DNA from: an uncultured Candidatus Melainabacteria bacterium
GTDB lineage: Bacteria; Cyanobacteriota; Vampirovibrionia; Gastranaerophilales; Gastranaerophilaceae
Assembly (NCBI GenBank): GCA_934754655.1
Contig: CAKVIC010000014.1
Location: 7,944-71,943, forward strand
DNA: 64,000 bases
Direction: 5' to 3'
Shown in pieces: positions 1 to 8,973 of the stretch. A model generated the notes under the pieces. That model did no database searches and was not told the DNA's origin. It was given only the letters and a program-made list of their open reading frames with translations. A program made the position numbers and the translations under genes. Position 1 is the first letter of the stretch. Each line of letters starts with the position of its first letter.

Positions 1-615
1 AGTTCTTATGGCATAACAATTGAAAGAGATTATGGAAGCATAACTACAAATGCCTATTTTGACAAAAACAACGATATAAAGAACATAACGCTTGATGCAA
101 ACAGCGATAATAAAGGATTCTTTAAAAATATCAAATTTGACAATGGCATGGTTACTGATATATCAGAAAATAAATTCTTTAAAAGTCAAAACGTGAAAAA
201 TATTTCAAGTGAAAAACTTGCGAATTTAAAACCTTTAGATTTTATACCGAGAGAAGAACTTCAAAAAGTTTTATCAGAAGTTGAAGGTGATAACACTTAT
301 TACTCAAACGGTGCACTAGAATCAACAACATTCAATATTAATGATAAATCTTATAAAGTAACTTATGCGCCTAACGGCGAAATCATTGAATCAGAATCTC
401 CTGATACGAGAATTTGGTATAATAATCTAGATACGGTTAGAGTTGAAAAGTGCGATGGAGAATCTTGTAATACAACGGTATATACTGATAATGAAATTTT
501 AGTTGATTACAATTCTCCGGAAATTAATAAAACAGCTGTTTATTCAAAAGATGGCAAGTTAGTTAAATTTATGGAATTTCCCAAAAACATAAATACTGAA
601 AACATTGATGAATAA
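1..615 (+). CDS. Hypothetical protein, 5'-truncated at window edge
   Basis: The frame is open from base 1 and stops at 613-615, so 204 codons of a longer gene are visible; the internal ATG at 148 is probably not the start. The visible part is hydrophilic and rich in Asn, Asp, Ser and Thr, with no membrane segment. It has repeated tyrosine/glycine turns such as YYSNGALEST, YAPNGEIIES and VYSKDGKLVKF, a spacing that recalls MORN/YwqK-like repeats, but the match is loose. A strong hairpin terminator follows, so this gene closes a transcription unit separate from the flagellar genes downstream. Function unknown; the missing N-terminus could hold a signal peptide or the diagnostic domain. Confidence 0.75.
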   Translation, partial: SSYGITIERDYGSITTNAYFDKNNDIKNITLDANSDNKGFFKNIKFDNGMVTDISENKFFKSQNVKNISSEKLANLKPLDFIPREELQKVLSEVEGDNTYYSNGALESTTFNINDKSYKVTYAPNGEIIESESPDTRIWYNNLDTVRVEKCDGESCNTTVYTDNEILVDYNSPEINKTAVYSKDGKLVKFMEFPKNINTENIDE

Positions 616-637
616 TAAATGGTTTTGAAAAAATTAG

Positions 638-669
638 GTGGTGATTTGATAAAAAATCACCACTTTTTT
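638..669 (+). terminator. Rho-independent terminator after the truncated gene
   Basis: A perfect 10-bp stem (GTGGTGATTT at 638-647 with AAATCACCAC at 654-663), a 6-nt loop and a run of six T at 664-669. Confidence 0.9.
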
Positions 670-694
670 ATTTTATGTAACAAAATTTAATATT

Positions 695-723
695 TTGCAC
701 GAAATAAATAATTCATATAGAAT
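695..723 (+). promoter_or_regulatory. Putative sigma-70 promoter for fliPQR-flhB
   Basis: TTGCAC (695-700) and TAGAAT (718-723) are separated by 17 bp, 47 bp upstream of the fliP start. The resulting 5'UTR contains a small hairpin (GAGCGAT 732-738 with ATCGTTC 743-749). A TGTAACAAAATT stretch lies just upstream at 676-687 and resembles one half of the GTTACA motif seen elsewhere in the window. No sigma-28-like element was seen. This is inferred from sequence only. Confidence 0.4.
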
Positions 724-770
724 AAACTAGGGAGCGATTTGTATCGTTCAGAGATTTTTGAGGATATATA

Positions 771-1529
771 ATGTTTTTTAATAAGTTTAAAACTTTTGCA
801 CTGGCTTTTTGCTGTTTGGTATTGACGTCATTACCAGTAAACGCGGCTTTATCATTTCCCAATATAAACATTGGAATGCAAACGGCAAATACACCGCAAG
901 ATTTTACAAATGGTTTACAAATTCTTATTTGGTTAACAATTTTAACACTCGCTCCAAGTATTTTAATAATGACAACCTGTTTTATCAGACTTGTTGTTGT
1001 TTTATCTCTTACTCGTCAAGCTTTAGGGGCAGGGAGTTTACCACCAAATCAAGTTATTACAAGCTTAGCTTTAATTTTAACATTTTTTATAATGGCACCA
1101 ACTTTTAATGAAATTAATGAAAAAGCTCTTCAACCATATATGAATAATCAAATAACTCAACAAGCTGCATTGGATAGAGGGATTGAACCTATTCGGAATT
1201 TTATGTTTAAACAAACTCATGAAAAAGAGCTTGCGTTATTTGTAAGAATGGCAAAAATTGAAAAACCCAAAAACAAAGATGATGTTCCTACTTATGTATT
1301 ATTACCGTCTTTTGTTTTGAGTGAACTAAAAACTGCTTTTACAATCGGTTTTGTTATTTATCTACCTTTCCTTGTAATTGATATTGTTGTTTCATCAGTA
1401 TTAGTTTCAATGGGTATGATGTTCTTACCACCTACAATGATTGCGTTACCTTTTAAATTAATTATGTTTGTAATGGTTGATGGTTGGTATTTAGTTGTAA
1501 AATCTTTAGTCGAAAGTTTTGTGAGGTAG
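771..1529 (+). CDS. fliP: Flagellar-type export gate protein FliP
   Basis: FliP is a subunit of the inner-membrane export gate (FliP5-FliQ4-FliR1) of flagellar and non-flagellar type III secretion. The 252-residue length is normal for the family. A signal peptide covers about residues 1-25 (ends LPVNA), as is usual for FliP. The family signature is visible near residues 183-200 (PSFVLSELKTAFTIGF), followed by paired membrane segments with SMGMMFLPPTMIALPFKL. A Shine-Dalgarno GAGG (760-763) sits 7 nt before the ATG. It is first in a compact fliP-fliQ-fliR-flhB unit. The sequence does not itself tell flagellar FliP from a virulence-type homologue, but the gene order and FlhB features favour a flagellar-type system. 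Confidence 0.95.
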   Translation: MFFNKFKTFALAFCCLVLTSLPVNAALSFPNINIGMQTANTPQDFTNGLQILIWLTILTLAPSILIMTTCFIRLVVVLSLTRQALGAGSLPPNQVITSLALILTFFIMAPTFNEINEKALQPYMNNQITQQAALDRGIEPIRNFMFKQTHEKELALFVRMAKIEKPKNKDDVPTYVLLPSFVLSELKTAFTIGFVIYLPFLVIDIVVSSVLVSMGMMFLPPTMIALPFKLIMFVMVDGWYLVVKSLVESFVR

Positions 1530-1532
1530 ATA

Positions 1533-1805
1533 ATGCAAGAAATCGTTATAACTTTATTACAAAAAATGTTCATGCTTACCTTGCAGATGTCAGTACCAAT
1601 TCTTGTTGTTGGTGTAATTATAGGTTTAATGGTAAGTATTTTTCAAACAGTTACTCAAATTCAAGAATCTACTTTGACTTTTGTACCCAAAATTGTTGGC
1701 TGCGTAATTTTATTAATCTTTTTATTACCTTGGATGATGAATGTTTTTGTAACAACAGTAAATGAATTTATGGATATTATTCCTCAATTGGTGAGCGCAA
1801 TGTAA
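1533..1805 (+). CDS. fliQ: Flagellar-type export gate protein FliQ
   Basis: A small hydrophobic export-gate subunit of 90 residues (normal length) with two membrane helices, about residues 15-40 and 52-75. The conserved segment GLMVSIFQTVTQIQESTLTF is the FliQ hallmark loop between the helices. It starts 3 nt after the fliP stop and its TAA shares one base with the fliR ATG (TAATG at 1803-1807), implying translational coupling. It packs with FliP and FliR to form the conducting pore through which unfolded substrates pass. Confidence 0.95.
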   Translation: MQEIVITLLQKMFMLTLQMSVPILVVGVIIGLMVSIFQTVTQIQESTLTFVPKIVGCVILLIFLLPWMMNVFVTTVNEFMDIIPQLVSAM

Positions 1806-2584
1806 TGTTTAATTTAGATGTTTTATTTTCTACAGCAAATATAATTTTATTTATGGCAATCTTTACAAGATTGTCTGGTTTGTTTACATCAGCACCATTA
1901 TTTTCGACTTATCCAATACCAGCACAGGTCAAAGTTTGGCTTGCAGCATTAATCGCATTTATACTATTCCCTATCGTTCAATATAATACGACTTTTGTTG
2001 CTCCTACCAATGTGCCAGCATTAAGTCTTATTTTATTTAAAGAATTCTTAATAGGATATGCAATAGGTTTTTGTGCAAATATCATGTTTGTAGGGATAGA
2101 ACTTGGTGTTAATACTTTTGCAATACAAATGGGACTTTCAGCTGATCAAGCTTTAAACCCAACTTCTGGGGGACAATCACCCGTTATCACGCAAGCTTAT
2201 ACGTATCTTGCAAGCATGTTATTTATTGCAACAGGAGCTCATCGTTGGCTTTTTGCAGCATTATATAATAGTTTTCATAGCATGCCTATTGGTTATACTT
2301 TTAATATTTCACCACAATTTATAGAACAAGTAGTTATAATTTCAGGACAAATTTTTAAAGTCGGTTTAGAAATTGCGTTACCGATTTTTGGTGTTCTTTT
2401 TATTACTGATGTGTTACTTGGTTTTACCTCAAAAATGATGCCACAAATGAACATTTTCATGGTTTCATTACCTCTTAAAATTTATTTAGGATTATTGTTA
2501 TCATTAATATTTATGCGTCCAATGGCAGAATATATGGGTGTATTAATTGAACAATTCTTAACTAAAATTGTTGCAATTTTCTAA
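1805..2584 (+). CDS. fliR: Flagellar-type export gate protein FliR
   Basis: A 259-residue polytopic membrane protein of the FliR family, the single-copy component that closes the FliP/FliQ gate. Recognisable segments include the N-terminal TRLSGLFTSAPLFST and the central KEFLIGYAIGFCANIMF, followed by the loop around DQALNPTSGGQSP, which is typical of FliR. The start codon overlaps the fliQ stop by one base, so the ATG at 1805 is supported by coupling. The gap of 54 nt to flhB is the largest in this operon. Confidence 0.93.
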   Translation: MFNLDVLFSTANIILFMAIFTRLSGLFTSAPLFSTYPIPAQVKVWLAALIAFILFPIVQYNTTFVAPTNVPALSLILFKEFLIGYAIGFCANIMFVGIELGVNTFAIQMGLSADQALNPTSGGQSPVITQAYTYLASMLFIATGAHRWLFAALYNSFHSMPIGYTFNISPQFIEQVVIISGQIFKVGLEIALPIFGVLFITDVLLGFTSKMMPQMNIFMVSLPLKIYLGLLLSLIFMRPMAEYMGVLIEQFLTKIVAIF

Positions 2585-2638
2585 ATTTATATATATGGTA
2601 AAATAAAATTATATAATCACTTAAGGATTTTATAAAAA

Positions 2639-3718
2639 ATGAGTAACGAAGCAGCTGAAAAAACGGAAGAAGCGACCTCTCGGCGGCGTTCGAAAGAACG
2701 TGAGCGAGGTAATGTCTCAAAAAGTAAAGACTATGAATCTGCTTGGATTATGTTAGGTAGTATTGCTCTGCTTGGAGTTTTTTCAAAACACATGTTCAAT
2801 GAAATAACAAGCATGCTTCGTGATACTTTTTCAAATTTAGATTATACAAACATTGATAGTTCAAATATTTCAGGCTTAATGTATCCTTATTTTAAAGAAC
2901 TTGGCTTGATTGTTCTGCCATTTTTTATTTTTATGTTTATACTTGCAATTATTGTTGTTAGAATGGATGTAGGGCAAGTCTTTGCATTATCTAAAGCTAA
3001 AATCGATTTCAAAAATTTAAGTCCACAAAAAATGTTAAATAATGCTAAACGAATTTTTAATCCATTACAGCCACGCTCATTAGTTGAATTTGCTAAATCT
3101 ATTATAAAAATAGTTGTAGTCGCAGCGTGTGGTTATTCAGCTGTAAATAACAGAAAAGCTGATTTAATAGGGCTTATAGGATTAGAAACGCCCATTGCGC
3201 TTAATGTTATATGCTCAATTTTAATTAATATGATTATTAATATGTGCTTAGCAATGCTTGTTTTAGGTTTTTTAGATAAAAAATATCAAAATTATGAATA
3301 TGAAAAATCAATTAAAATGACAAAACAAGAAGTTAAAGATGAACACAAGGACTTGGAAGGAGATCCAAAGGTTAAAGCAAGAATTAAATCTATTCAAATG
3401 CAAATGGCTCGCCAAAGAATGATGTCTTCTGTTCCGAATGCTGATGTTGTTGTTACCAACCCTACTCACTATGCTGTTGCTATACAGTATGATAAAAATA
3501 AAGCTCCTGTGCCAATTGTTGTAGCAAAAGGTGTAGATTACTTGGCTTTTCACATTAGAGAAATAGCTAAAGAAAATAACGTTCCAATTGTCGAAAATCG
3601 TCCGGTTGCAAGGGCTTTATATAATACAGTTCCGGTTGACGGAGCTATACCATCAGATTTATATGTTGCTGTTGCAGAAATTTTAGCTTATGTTTATAAT
3701 CAAAAAAATAATACATAA
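2639..3718 (+). CDS. flhB: Flagellar-type export switch protein FlhB
   Basis: FlhB controls the substrate-specificity switch of the export apparatus. Its 359 residues begin with the typical polar N-terminus (AAEKTEEATSRRRSKERERG), then four membrane helices and a cytoplasmic C-terminal domain. The autocleavage motif N-P-T-H is intact near residues 274-277 (VVVTNPTHYAVAI), so self-cleavage between N and P is expected. This ends the cluster; flhA, fliF, the C-ring and the rod/hook genes are not in the window. A complete NPTH and a normal length argue against decay. Confidence 0.95.
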   Translation: MSNEAAEKTEEATSRRRSKERERGNVSKSKDYESAWIMLGSIALLGVFSKHMFNEITSMLRDTFSNLDYTNIDSSNISGLMYPYFKELGLIVLPFFIFMFILAIIVVRMDVGQVFALSKAKIDFKNLSPQKMLNNAKRIFNPLQPRSLVEFAKSIIKIVVVAACGYSAVNNRKADLIGLIGLETPIALNVICSILINMIINMCLAMLVLGFLDKKYQNYEYEKSIKMTKQEVKDEHKDLEGDPKVKARIKSIQMQMARQRMMSSVPNADVVVTNPTHYAVAIQYDKNKAPVPIVVAKGVDYLAFHIREIAKENNVPIVENRPVARALYNTVPVDGAIPSDLYVAVAEILAYVYNQKNNT

Positions 3719-3769
3719 TTATCATCAAAATATAATTAAATCATATATTTGACGAAAATTACCTAGCAC

Positions 3770-3920
3770 TTGTTTTTATTTTTTGTTTATACTATTATAA
3801 TTTTGATTTAATTTCTTGATAGGTTAGCCCTAGTCGAGGGTAAAAGGAAGTAAAAATCCAATTCGTTGCTCGATGAAGAAGTTATATCCGTAGTACAACA
3901 AAAAAATAAAGGAGACACAG
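3770..3920 (+). promoter_or_regulatory. Promoter and leader of rpsB-tsf
   Basis: TTGTTT (3770-3775) and TATTAT (3793-3798, overlapping a TATAAT at 3796-3801) are separated by 17 bp. About 110 nt of untranslated leader follow. The leader holds a small hairpin CCCT-AGTCG-AGGG (3828-3840) and a GGAG Shine-Dalgarno (3911-3914) before the rpsB ATG. Long rpsB leaders often mediate S2 autoregulation; whether this one does is an inference. Confidence 0.45.
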
Positions 3921-4685
3921 ATGTCAGTAGCATCACTTATTGAATTATTAGAAGCAGGTGTTCACTTTGGACACCAAACACAACATTGGAACCCTAAAAT
4001 GAAACAATACATTTATGGTGCCAGAAACGGAATTTATATTCTTGATTTAAGAAAAACTACAGAATTATTAGACACGGCTTATGATGCAGTTAGAGAATAT
4101 GCTGCAAAAGGCAGAAATGTTTTATTTGTAGGTACAAAAAAACAAGCTGCAGAAGTTGTTGCAGAAGAAGCGAAAAGAGCTGGCGCATACTACATTAATA
4201 GAAGATGGCTAGGTGGTATGTTAACTAACTTTGAAACTATTCGTGGTAGAGTTAACAAACTTAGAGAAATTGAAGATTTTATCGCTTCTGGTCATGCCGA
4301 AAAATTACCTAAAAAAGAACAAGCTCAATTGAATAGACAACTTTCAAAATTGAGCAAGACTCTTGGCGGTATTAAAGAAATGCGCGGTTTACCTGATATC
4401 ATCTTTATCATTGACCAAGCAAAAGAAGATATTGCTATTGCTGAAGCAAACAAATTAGGTATTCCTGTAATTTGTTTAGCAGATACAAATGCTAATCCAG
4501 ACGGTATTAATTATATCATTCCTGGTAATGATGATGCTATTCGTTCAATTCAATTGATTACTTCAAAATTAGCTGATGCTGTTTTAGAAGGAAAACAATT
4601 AAGAGAAAACAATGCTAATAAAAAAGGTAAAGTAGAGGCTGTAACTGCCGCTGATGCAGGTGTTGAAGAGCCTGCTAATGTATAA
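3921..4685 (+). CDS. rpsB: 30S ribosomal protein uS2
   Basis: Ribosomal protein uS2 of the small-subunit platform, 254 residues with an acidic, Ala-rich tail. Signature segments are the N-terminal LLEAGVHFGHQTQHWNPKM, the NRRWLGGMLTNFETI region near residue 90, and PDIIFIIDQAKEDIAIAEA. The GGAGACACAG leader places a Shine-Dalgarno 7 nt before the ATG. It is followed 20 nt later by tsf, the usual bacterial rpsB-tsf pair. Confidence 0.98.
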   Translation: MSVASLIELLEAGVHFGHQTQHWNPKMKQYIYGARNGIYILDLRKTTELLDTAYDAVREYAAKGRNVLFVGTKKQAAEVVAEEAKRAGAYYINRRWLGGMLTNFETIRGRVNKLREIEDFIASGHAEKLPKKEQAQLNRQLSKLSKTLGGIKEMRGLPDIIFIIDQAKEDIAIAEANKLGIPVICLADTNANPDGINYIIPGNDDAIRSIQLITSKLADAVLEGKQLRENNANKKGKVEAVTAADAGVEEPANV

Positions 4686-4705
4686 TTAAATAAGGAGAAT
4701 GTTTT

Positions 4706-5569
4706 ATGAATATTACAGCTACAATGGTAAAAGAACTTCGTGATAAAACTGGTGCCGGCATGATGGATGCTAAAAAAGCTTTAGTAGAAGTTGATGGCGA
4801 CATGGAAAAAGCTATGGAAATTCTTCGCCAAAAAGGTATTGCATCTGCAGACAAGAAAATGGGCAGAATTGCAGCAGAGGGTAGAGTTGGCTCTTATGTT
4901 TCAGATAATGCTGGAGCTATGATTGAAGTTAACTGTGAAACAGACTTTGTTGCAAAAAACAATGAATTCATCGAATTGACAAATTGTTTAGCTAAAAAAG
5001 TCGCAGAATCAAATCCTGAAAGCGTTGAAGCTTTATTAGATATGACTTGTGAAAGTTGCGGTAAAAAGATTGCTGATGTTATCAAAGAAAAAATCGCATC
5101 TATCGGTGAAAAAATTACTGTTAGAAGATTTGTTAGATATGAAGGCAACACTGCTACTTATATTCACAATGGTAAAATTGGTGTTCTTTTATCAACTGAT
5201 GTTGCTAATGAAGCTTTAGCAAAAGATATTTGTTTACATATTGCATCTTCTGCTCCAGAATTTGTTTCAAGAAACGAAATACCTGCTTCTGTTATTGAAG
5301 AAGAAACTCGTATTGAAATGGGTAAAGAAGATTTAGCAAATAAACCTGAACAAATTAGAGCAAAAATTGTTGAAGGTCGTGTAAACAAACTTATGTCACA
5401 TAGATGTTTGTTAGAACAACCATTTGTTAAAAACCCTGAACAAACAATTGAACAATTAATTTCTGGCAAAATGCAAATCGTTAAATTTGAAAGATATGTT
5501 TTAGGTGAAGGTCTTGAAAAAAGAAATGATAACTTTGCTGATGAAGTTATGAGCCAATTAAACAAATAG
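4706..5569 (+). CDS. tsf: Translation elongation factor Ts
   Basis: The guanine nucleotide exchange factor for EF-Tu. The N-terminal UBA-like domain is unmistakable (MVKELRDKTGAGMMDAKKAL, residues 7-26), and the core contains IEVNCETDFVAKN near residue 73, which contacts EF-Tu. The 287-residue length corresponds to a two-subdomain core as in most bacteria. An AAGGAG Shine-Dalgarno lies 8 nt upstream of the ATG. A 13-bp terminator hairpin ends the rpsB-tsf unit. Confidence 0.98.
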   Translation: MNITATMVKELRDKTGAGMMDAKKALVEVDGDMEKAMEILRQKGIASADKKMGRIAAEGRVGSYVSDNAGAMIEVNCETDFVAKNNEFIELTNCLAKKVAESNPESVEALLDMTCESCGKKIADVIKEKIASIGEKITVRRFVRYEGNTATYIHNGKIGVLLSTDVANEALAKDICLHIASSAPEFVSRNEIPASVIEEETRIEMGKEDLANKPEQIRAKIVEGRVNKLMSHRCLLEQPFVKNPEQTIEQLISGKMQIVKFERYVLGEGLEKRNDNFADEVMSQLNK

Positions 5570-5589
5570 TTTATAAGCTAAAAACATTT

Positions 5590-5627
5590 AAATGGATGAT
5601 TAGAATTTATTTAATCATCCATTTTTT
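5590..5627 (+). terminator. Terminator of rpsB-tsf (convergent region)
   Basis: A perfect 13-bp stem (5590-5602 with 5612-5624, around TGGATGATTA/TAATCATCCA) with a T run to 5627. The left side AAA on the opposite strand could also serve the convergent gene that ends at 5648. Confidence 0.9.
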
Positions 5628-5647
5628 GTGTTTATATATTAATATAA

Positions 5648-6394
5648 TTATATTCTATAACTTGACGTATAAGGTCTAAATTTATTTAAAAATATTTGAG
5701 AATGAGATTTAAAAGTTGTTTGCTTTTGCAAAGCCTCTTTTATATCAGGCGCGATGGTTTGTTTTTCCTCATTATTTTTTTCCGAAAAATGCTCAAGCAT
5801 AATTTTTTGATATTGAGATGCGACGGTATTTCTTAAAATAGGAGCTAATAATGCAATTGAAAAAGCACTGCCTGCTGTTGTCACAATAGCTGAAGTTGAA
5901 TCTACAATTGCTTCAAATTTATGCATGTTTTCTATTGGTTCTTTTAAAAGTTTATTTTTTTCTAATTCAGTAGCCTTTATATAATCTTCAGATTTTTTAA
6001 TATTATTAATAAGATTTTCTAAAGATTTTTCTATATCAAAATGTTTTTCGTTTCTTTTCTCCATTATACCTGTTTTGTTTAAATAATTTCGCAAATCTTT
6101 TGTTAATAATTTTCCATTCTTAACATATTTTTTAGCTAAATTTTGTAAAGGTGTTGTTATTAAAACCAAAGAAAATATTGAAACGGCACCATCTATTAAT
6201 TCTTGTGGCACCATAAACATTTTTTGCGAAAGAGTATAATGTTTATTGTTAACGACAGTTAAAGTCTGCGCTAAACTAGATAATGCCATACCTATAATAC
6301 CTGTTAATAGAAGCATTTTACCGGAATTTTCACCAAAAAGTACATGAACTTTATTAACAACTTTTTTTATAAATTTTTCCATTCCACGCTTCAT
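5648..6394 (-). CDS. Lineage-type membrane protein, unknown function
   Basis: Not recognised as a named family. The 248-residue protein has a basic N-terminus, hydrophobic segments near residues 27-45 (MLLLTGIIGMALSSLAQTL), 63-85 and 168-190, and a charged helical stretch rich in Lys/Glu between about 105 and 150. Its ATG (6392-6394) overlaps the stop codon of the upstream gene as ATGA, so the two are translationally coupled and probably work together at the membrane. No catalytic motif is visible. I infer a structural or membrane-complex role at most. Confidence 0.75.
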   Translation of the reverse strand: MKRGMEKFIKKVVNKVHVLFGENSGKMLLLTGIIGMALSSLAQTLTVVNNKHYTLSQKMFMVPQELIDGAVSIFSLVLITTPLQNLAKKYVKNGKLLTKDLRNYLNKTGIMEKRNEKHFDIEKSLENLINNIKKSEDYIKATELEKNKLLKEPIENMHKFEAIVDSTSAIVTTAGSAFSIALLAPILRNTVASQYQKIMLEHFSEKNNEEKQTIAPDIKEALQKQTTFKSHSQIFLNKFRPYTSSYRI

Positions 6395-6963
6395 GCTAAA
6401 ACCTCATTATTATTAGCTTGAAAACGTTTTTTATAATGCATTATTAAGAAATTAGAAAGTTTTGTTGTAAGTGGAGCGTCAGCTAAAAAATTTGTAAATA
6501 CCATTACGCTAAGTGCTAAAACAGTAGATAATGAATTTTTATGAATTTTTAACATTCTACGTCTTAATTCTACATCATTTTTCTTCAATATTGCATCAGG
6601 TGTTAATAAAGTGGAACCTTCTTCTTTTGAAGCTTTTGCAAATTTATCAACTATATAATAAGAACTACCACGTACAATAAAGCCGACAGAAGAACATACT
6701 AAAATTTTTGCAATTGTTCTTAACATAGATGTTATTGCAGTATCTTTATCGACTTTCGGATTTAATAAATCCATCCAGGGTTGTGTTGCAAAAGCTGCAA
6801 CGCCAAGCACTGTTCTATTAATATGTGGACTTGCAAGCGCATGACCAAGTTTCGTATAATGAACAGGATTTTTTAAATCTTTGTCTGGTAAAGATTTGAA
6901 AAATTTATCATAAAACGAGCCAAAACTTACTTGATTATTGGGATTTATTGTATTCAGTAACAT
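6391..6963 (-). CDS. Membrane protein with N-terminal VSFG motif
   Basis: A 190-residue protein of unknown function. The first 16 residues are Asn-rich and end in the motif V12-S13-F14-G15, the same kind of short N-terminal motif seen on three other proteins in this window. Hydrophobic segments lie near residues 50-66, 86-105 and 140-160. It is upstream of, and overlaps by 4 nt (ATGA), the 248-residue membrane protein. It faces ribE across a 133-bp divergent intergenic region with an inverted repeat. Function cannot be assigned from sequence. Confidence 0.75.
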   Translation of the reverse strand: MLLNTINPNNQVSFGSFYDKFFKSLPDKDLKNPVHYTKLGHALASPHINRTVLGVAAFATQPWMDLLNPKVDKDTAITSMLRTIAKILVCSSVGFIVRGSSYYIVDKFAKASKEEGSTLLTPDAILKKNDVELRRRMLKIHKNSLSTVLALSVMVFTNFLADAPLTTKLSNFLIMHYKKRFQANNNEVLA

Positions 6964-7017
6964 CTACACCTTTTCTTTATATATTCGACGTAGTATAATT
7001 AAAATTTAATCAACAGA

Positions 7018-7041
7018 TTAAGTATACAATATTATACTTAA
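7018..7041. repeat. 9-bp perfect inverted repeat between divergent genes
   Basis: TTAAGTATA (7018-7026) and TATACTTAA (7033-7041) flank a 6-nt centre, within the divergent region before ribE and the minus-strand membrane genes. It could be an operator for both. A TATAAT at 7059-7064 is a possible -10 for ribE. No FMN-riboswitch elements were seen here. Confidence 0.35.
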
Positions 7042-7096
7042 ATTTACAACTTTTTATATATAATTTTTAATTTATTTTTTGTGTTAAAATTAAACT

Positions 7097-7723
7097 ATGT
7101 TTACGGGTATCGTCGAAGAAGTAGGAAAAATTAACCATATAACCTCTAACAAACTTAATGTTGGTTGCAAAAATGTGGTTTCTGACATGAAAATAGGGGA
7201 CAGTGTTGCCTGCAATGGCGTTTGCTTAACCGTGGAAACTTTTGGTAAAGATTTTTTTGAAGCTTCTATTTCGCCAACGACGTTAGCAGTAACAAATTTT
7301 AAAACTTTAAAAACCGGCGATTCAGTAAATTTAGAGCGTGCTATGCTTGCCAATGGACGTTTTGGTGGGCATATTGTAAGTGGACATATTGATACTTGTT
7401 CACCAATTATTAATATTAAAAAATGTGAAGATTTTTATACCTTTAAAATAGAGCTACCAAAAGATTTATCAAAATATGTTATCCATAAAGGCTCAATTAC
7501 AATAAATGGAATAAGCTTAACCGTGGCTGAAATTATGGACAATATTGTTACAGTAGCAATAATTCCACATACATATTTAAATACAAATTTATCAAAACTC
7601 TCTATTGGTGATATTGTAAATATAGAATTTGACATCTTTGCTAAATATATTGAAAAATTTTTATTATCAAGTGATAATAAAACAAGGGTTGATATGGATT
7701 TTTTAAAGGAAAATGGGTTTTAA
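7097..7723 (+). CDS. ribE: Riboflavin synthase, alpha chain
   Basis: Catalyses dismutation of two 6,7-dimethyl-8-ribityllumazine molecules to riboflavin. At 208 residues it has the normal two-lobe structure: the N-terminal lumazine-binding repeat starts MFTGIVEEVGKI and the second repeat follows GRFGGHIVSGHIDT near residue 92. The start is fixed by the conserved MFTGIVEE. There is no clear Shine-Dalgarno just upstream. ribBA follows 28 nt later, so the two are probably co-transcribed; ribD and ribH must be elsewhere. Confidence 0.96.
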   Translation: MFTGIVEEVGKINHITSNKLNVGCKNVVSDMKIGDSVACNGVCLTVETFGKDFFEASISPTTLAVTNFKTLKTGDSVNLERAMLANGRFGGHIVSGHIDTCSPIINIKKCEDFYTFKIELPKDLSKYVIHKGSITINGISLTVAEIMDNIVTVAIIPHTYLNTNLSKLSIGDIVNIEFDIFAKYIEKFLLSSDNKTRVDMDFLKENGF

Positions 7724-7751
7724 TTAGTAGAACAATTTGAGGTTATTTATA

Positions 7752-8963
7752 ATGTTAAATGCAGTAAAATTTAATACAATTGAAGAAGCTCTAGAAGATT
7801 TTAAGCAAGGTAAACCTCTTATTGTGGCTGATGATGAGGATAGAGAAAACGAAGGAGATTTAATCGTTTCAGCACAATGCATTACTCCTGAATTAATAAA
7901 TTTTATGACAAAAGAATGTCGTGGTTTAGTTTGTCTTGCAATTTCATCAACTATTGCTGATAAATTAGAATTACCACAAATGGTTCAAAAAAATACAGAA
8001 TCAATGAAAACAGCATTTTCACTAAGTATTGATGCACATCCTAAATTTGGAGTAACAACCGGTATTTCTGCTTTTGATAGAGCTAAGACAATTGAAGTTG
8101 CAACCGCTCCGGATGCTTTACCTTCTGATTTATTACGTCCTGGACATATTTTCCCTTGCGTTGCAAGAAAAGGTGGAGTTTTAAAACGGTGTGGCCATAC
8201 AGAGGCAGTTGTAGATTTAGCAACTTTATGTAATCATCGCCCAGCTGGCGTTATGTGTGAAATTTTAAATGATGACGGTCACATGGCACGACGTGATGAT
8301 TTATATAAATTTGCACAAAAACATAATATAAAATTTATTACAGTAGCTGATTTAATAGCATATAGATTAAAGCGAGAAAAGTTTGTAAATCGCGAAGTTG
8401 AAGTCTTTTTACCAACTCAATTTGGAGATTTTAATATAATTGGTTATCGTGATACAATTACTAATTGTGAACATGTTGCGCTTGTAAAAGATGATGGCTC
8501 TGATAAAATTCCATTAATAAGAGTTCATTCTGAATGCTTAACGGGCGATGTTTTTCACAGCTTGAAATGTGATTGTAATTGGCAGCTACACAACGCTTTA
8601 AAAATGGTCAATGAACATGGAAAGGGTGCTGTAATATATTTGCGCGACCATGAAGGACGTGGTATTGGTTTGATAAATAAACTAAAAGCATATAAATTGC
8701 AGGAAGAAGGCCAAGATACAGTAGAAGCTAACGTTTCACTAGGATTTGCTCCTGATTTAAGAAATTATGGAGTCGGAGCTCAAATAATTTTAGATTTAGG
8801 ATTTAATAATTTTAATTTGATAACAAATAACCCTCGTAAAATTGTAGGATTAAAGGGATATGGACTTACTATTCACGAAAATATAAATATTAAATCTGAA
8901 ATAACTAAATATAATGAAAAATATATAAGTACAAAATGCGAAAAAATGCATCATATAATGTAA
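7752..8963 (+). CDS. ribBA: Bifunctional DHBP synthase / GTP cyclohydrolase II
   Basis: Supplies both branches of riboflavin synthesis. The N-terminal DHBP synthase domain (about 1-205) carries DDEDRENEGDLI and the catalytic GHTEA. The C-terminal GTP cyclohydrolase II domain (about 206-400) has the zinc-binding Cys cluster CLTGDVFHSLKCDC and the RDHEGRGIGL motif, so both activities look intact. I chose the ATG at 7752 because GAGG (7739-7742) sits 9 nt before it; an in-frame TTG at 7737 overlaps that Shine-Dalgarno. Length is 403 residues, normal for the fusion. Confidence 0.95.
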   Translation: MLNAVKFNTIEEALEDFKQGKPLIVADDEDRENEGDLIVSAQCITPELINFMTKECRGLVCLAISSTIADKLELPQMVQKNTESMKTAFSLSIDAHPKFGVTTGISAFDRAKTIEVATAPDALPSDLLRPGHIFPCVARKGGVLKRCGHTEAVVDLATLCNHRPAGVMCEILNDDGHMARRDDLYKFAQKHNIKFITVADLIAYRLKREKFVNREVEVFLPTQFGDFNIIGYRDTITNCEHVALVKDDGSDKIPLIRVHSECLTGDVFHSLKCDCNWQLHNALKMVNEHGKGAVIYLRDHEGRGIGLINKLKAYKLQEEGQDTVEANVSLGFAPDLRNYGVGAQIILDLGFNNFNLITNNPRKIVGLKGYGLTIHENINIKSEITKYNEKYISTKCEKMHHIM

Positions 8964-8973
8964 AGGATTTTTT

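Noticed and set aside
148..615. Complete gene starting at the ATG at 148
   Set aside because: The frame is open upstream to base 1 with similar composition, so the gene is truncated by the window edge.
6964..7096. FMN riboswitch before ribE
   Set aside because: None of the conserved FMN-element segments is present; only a 9-bp inverted repeat and a -10-like site are seen.
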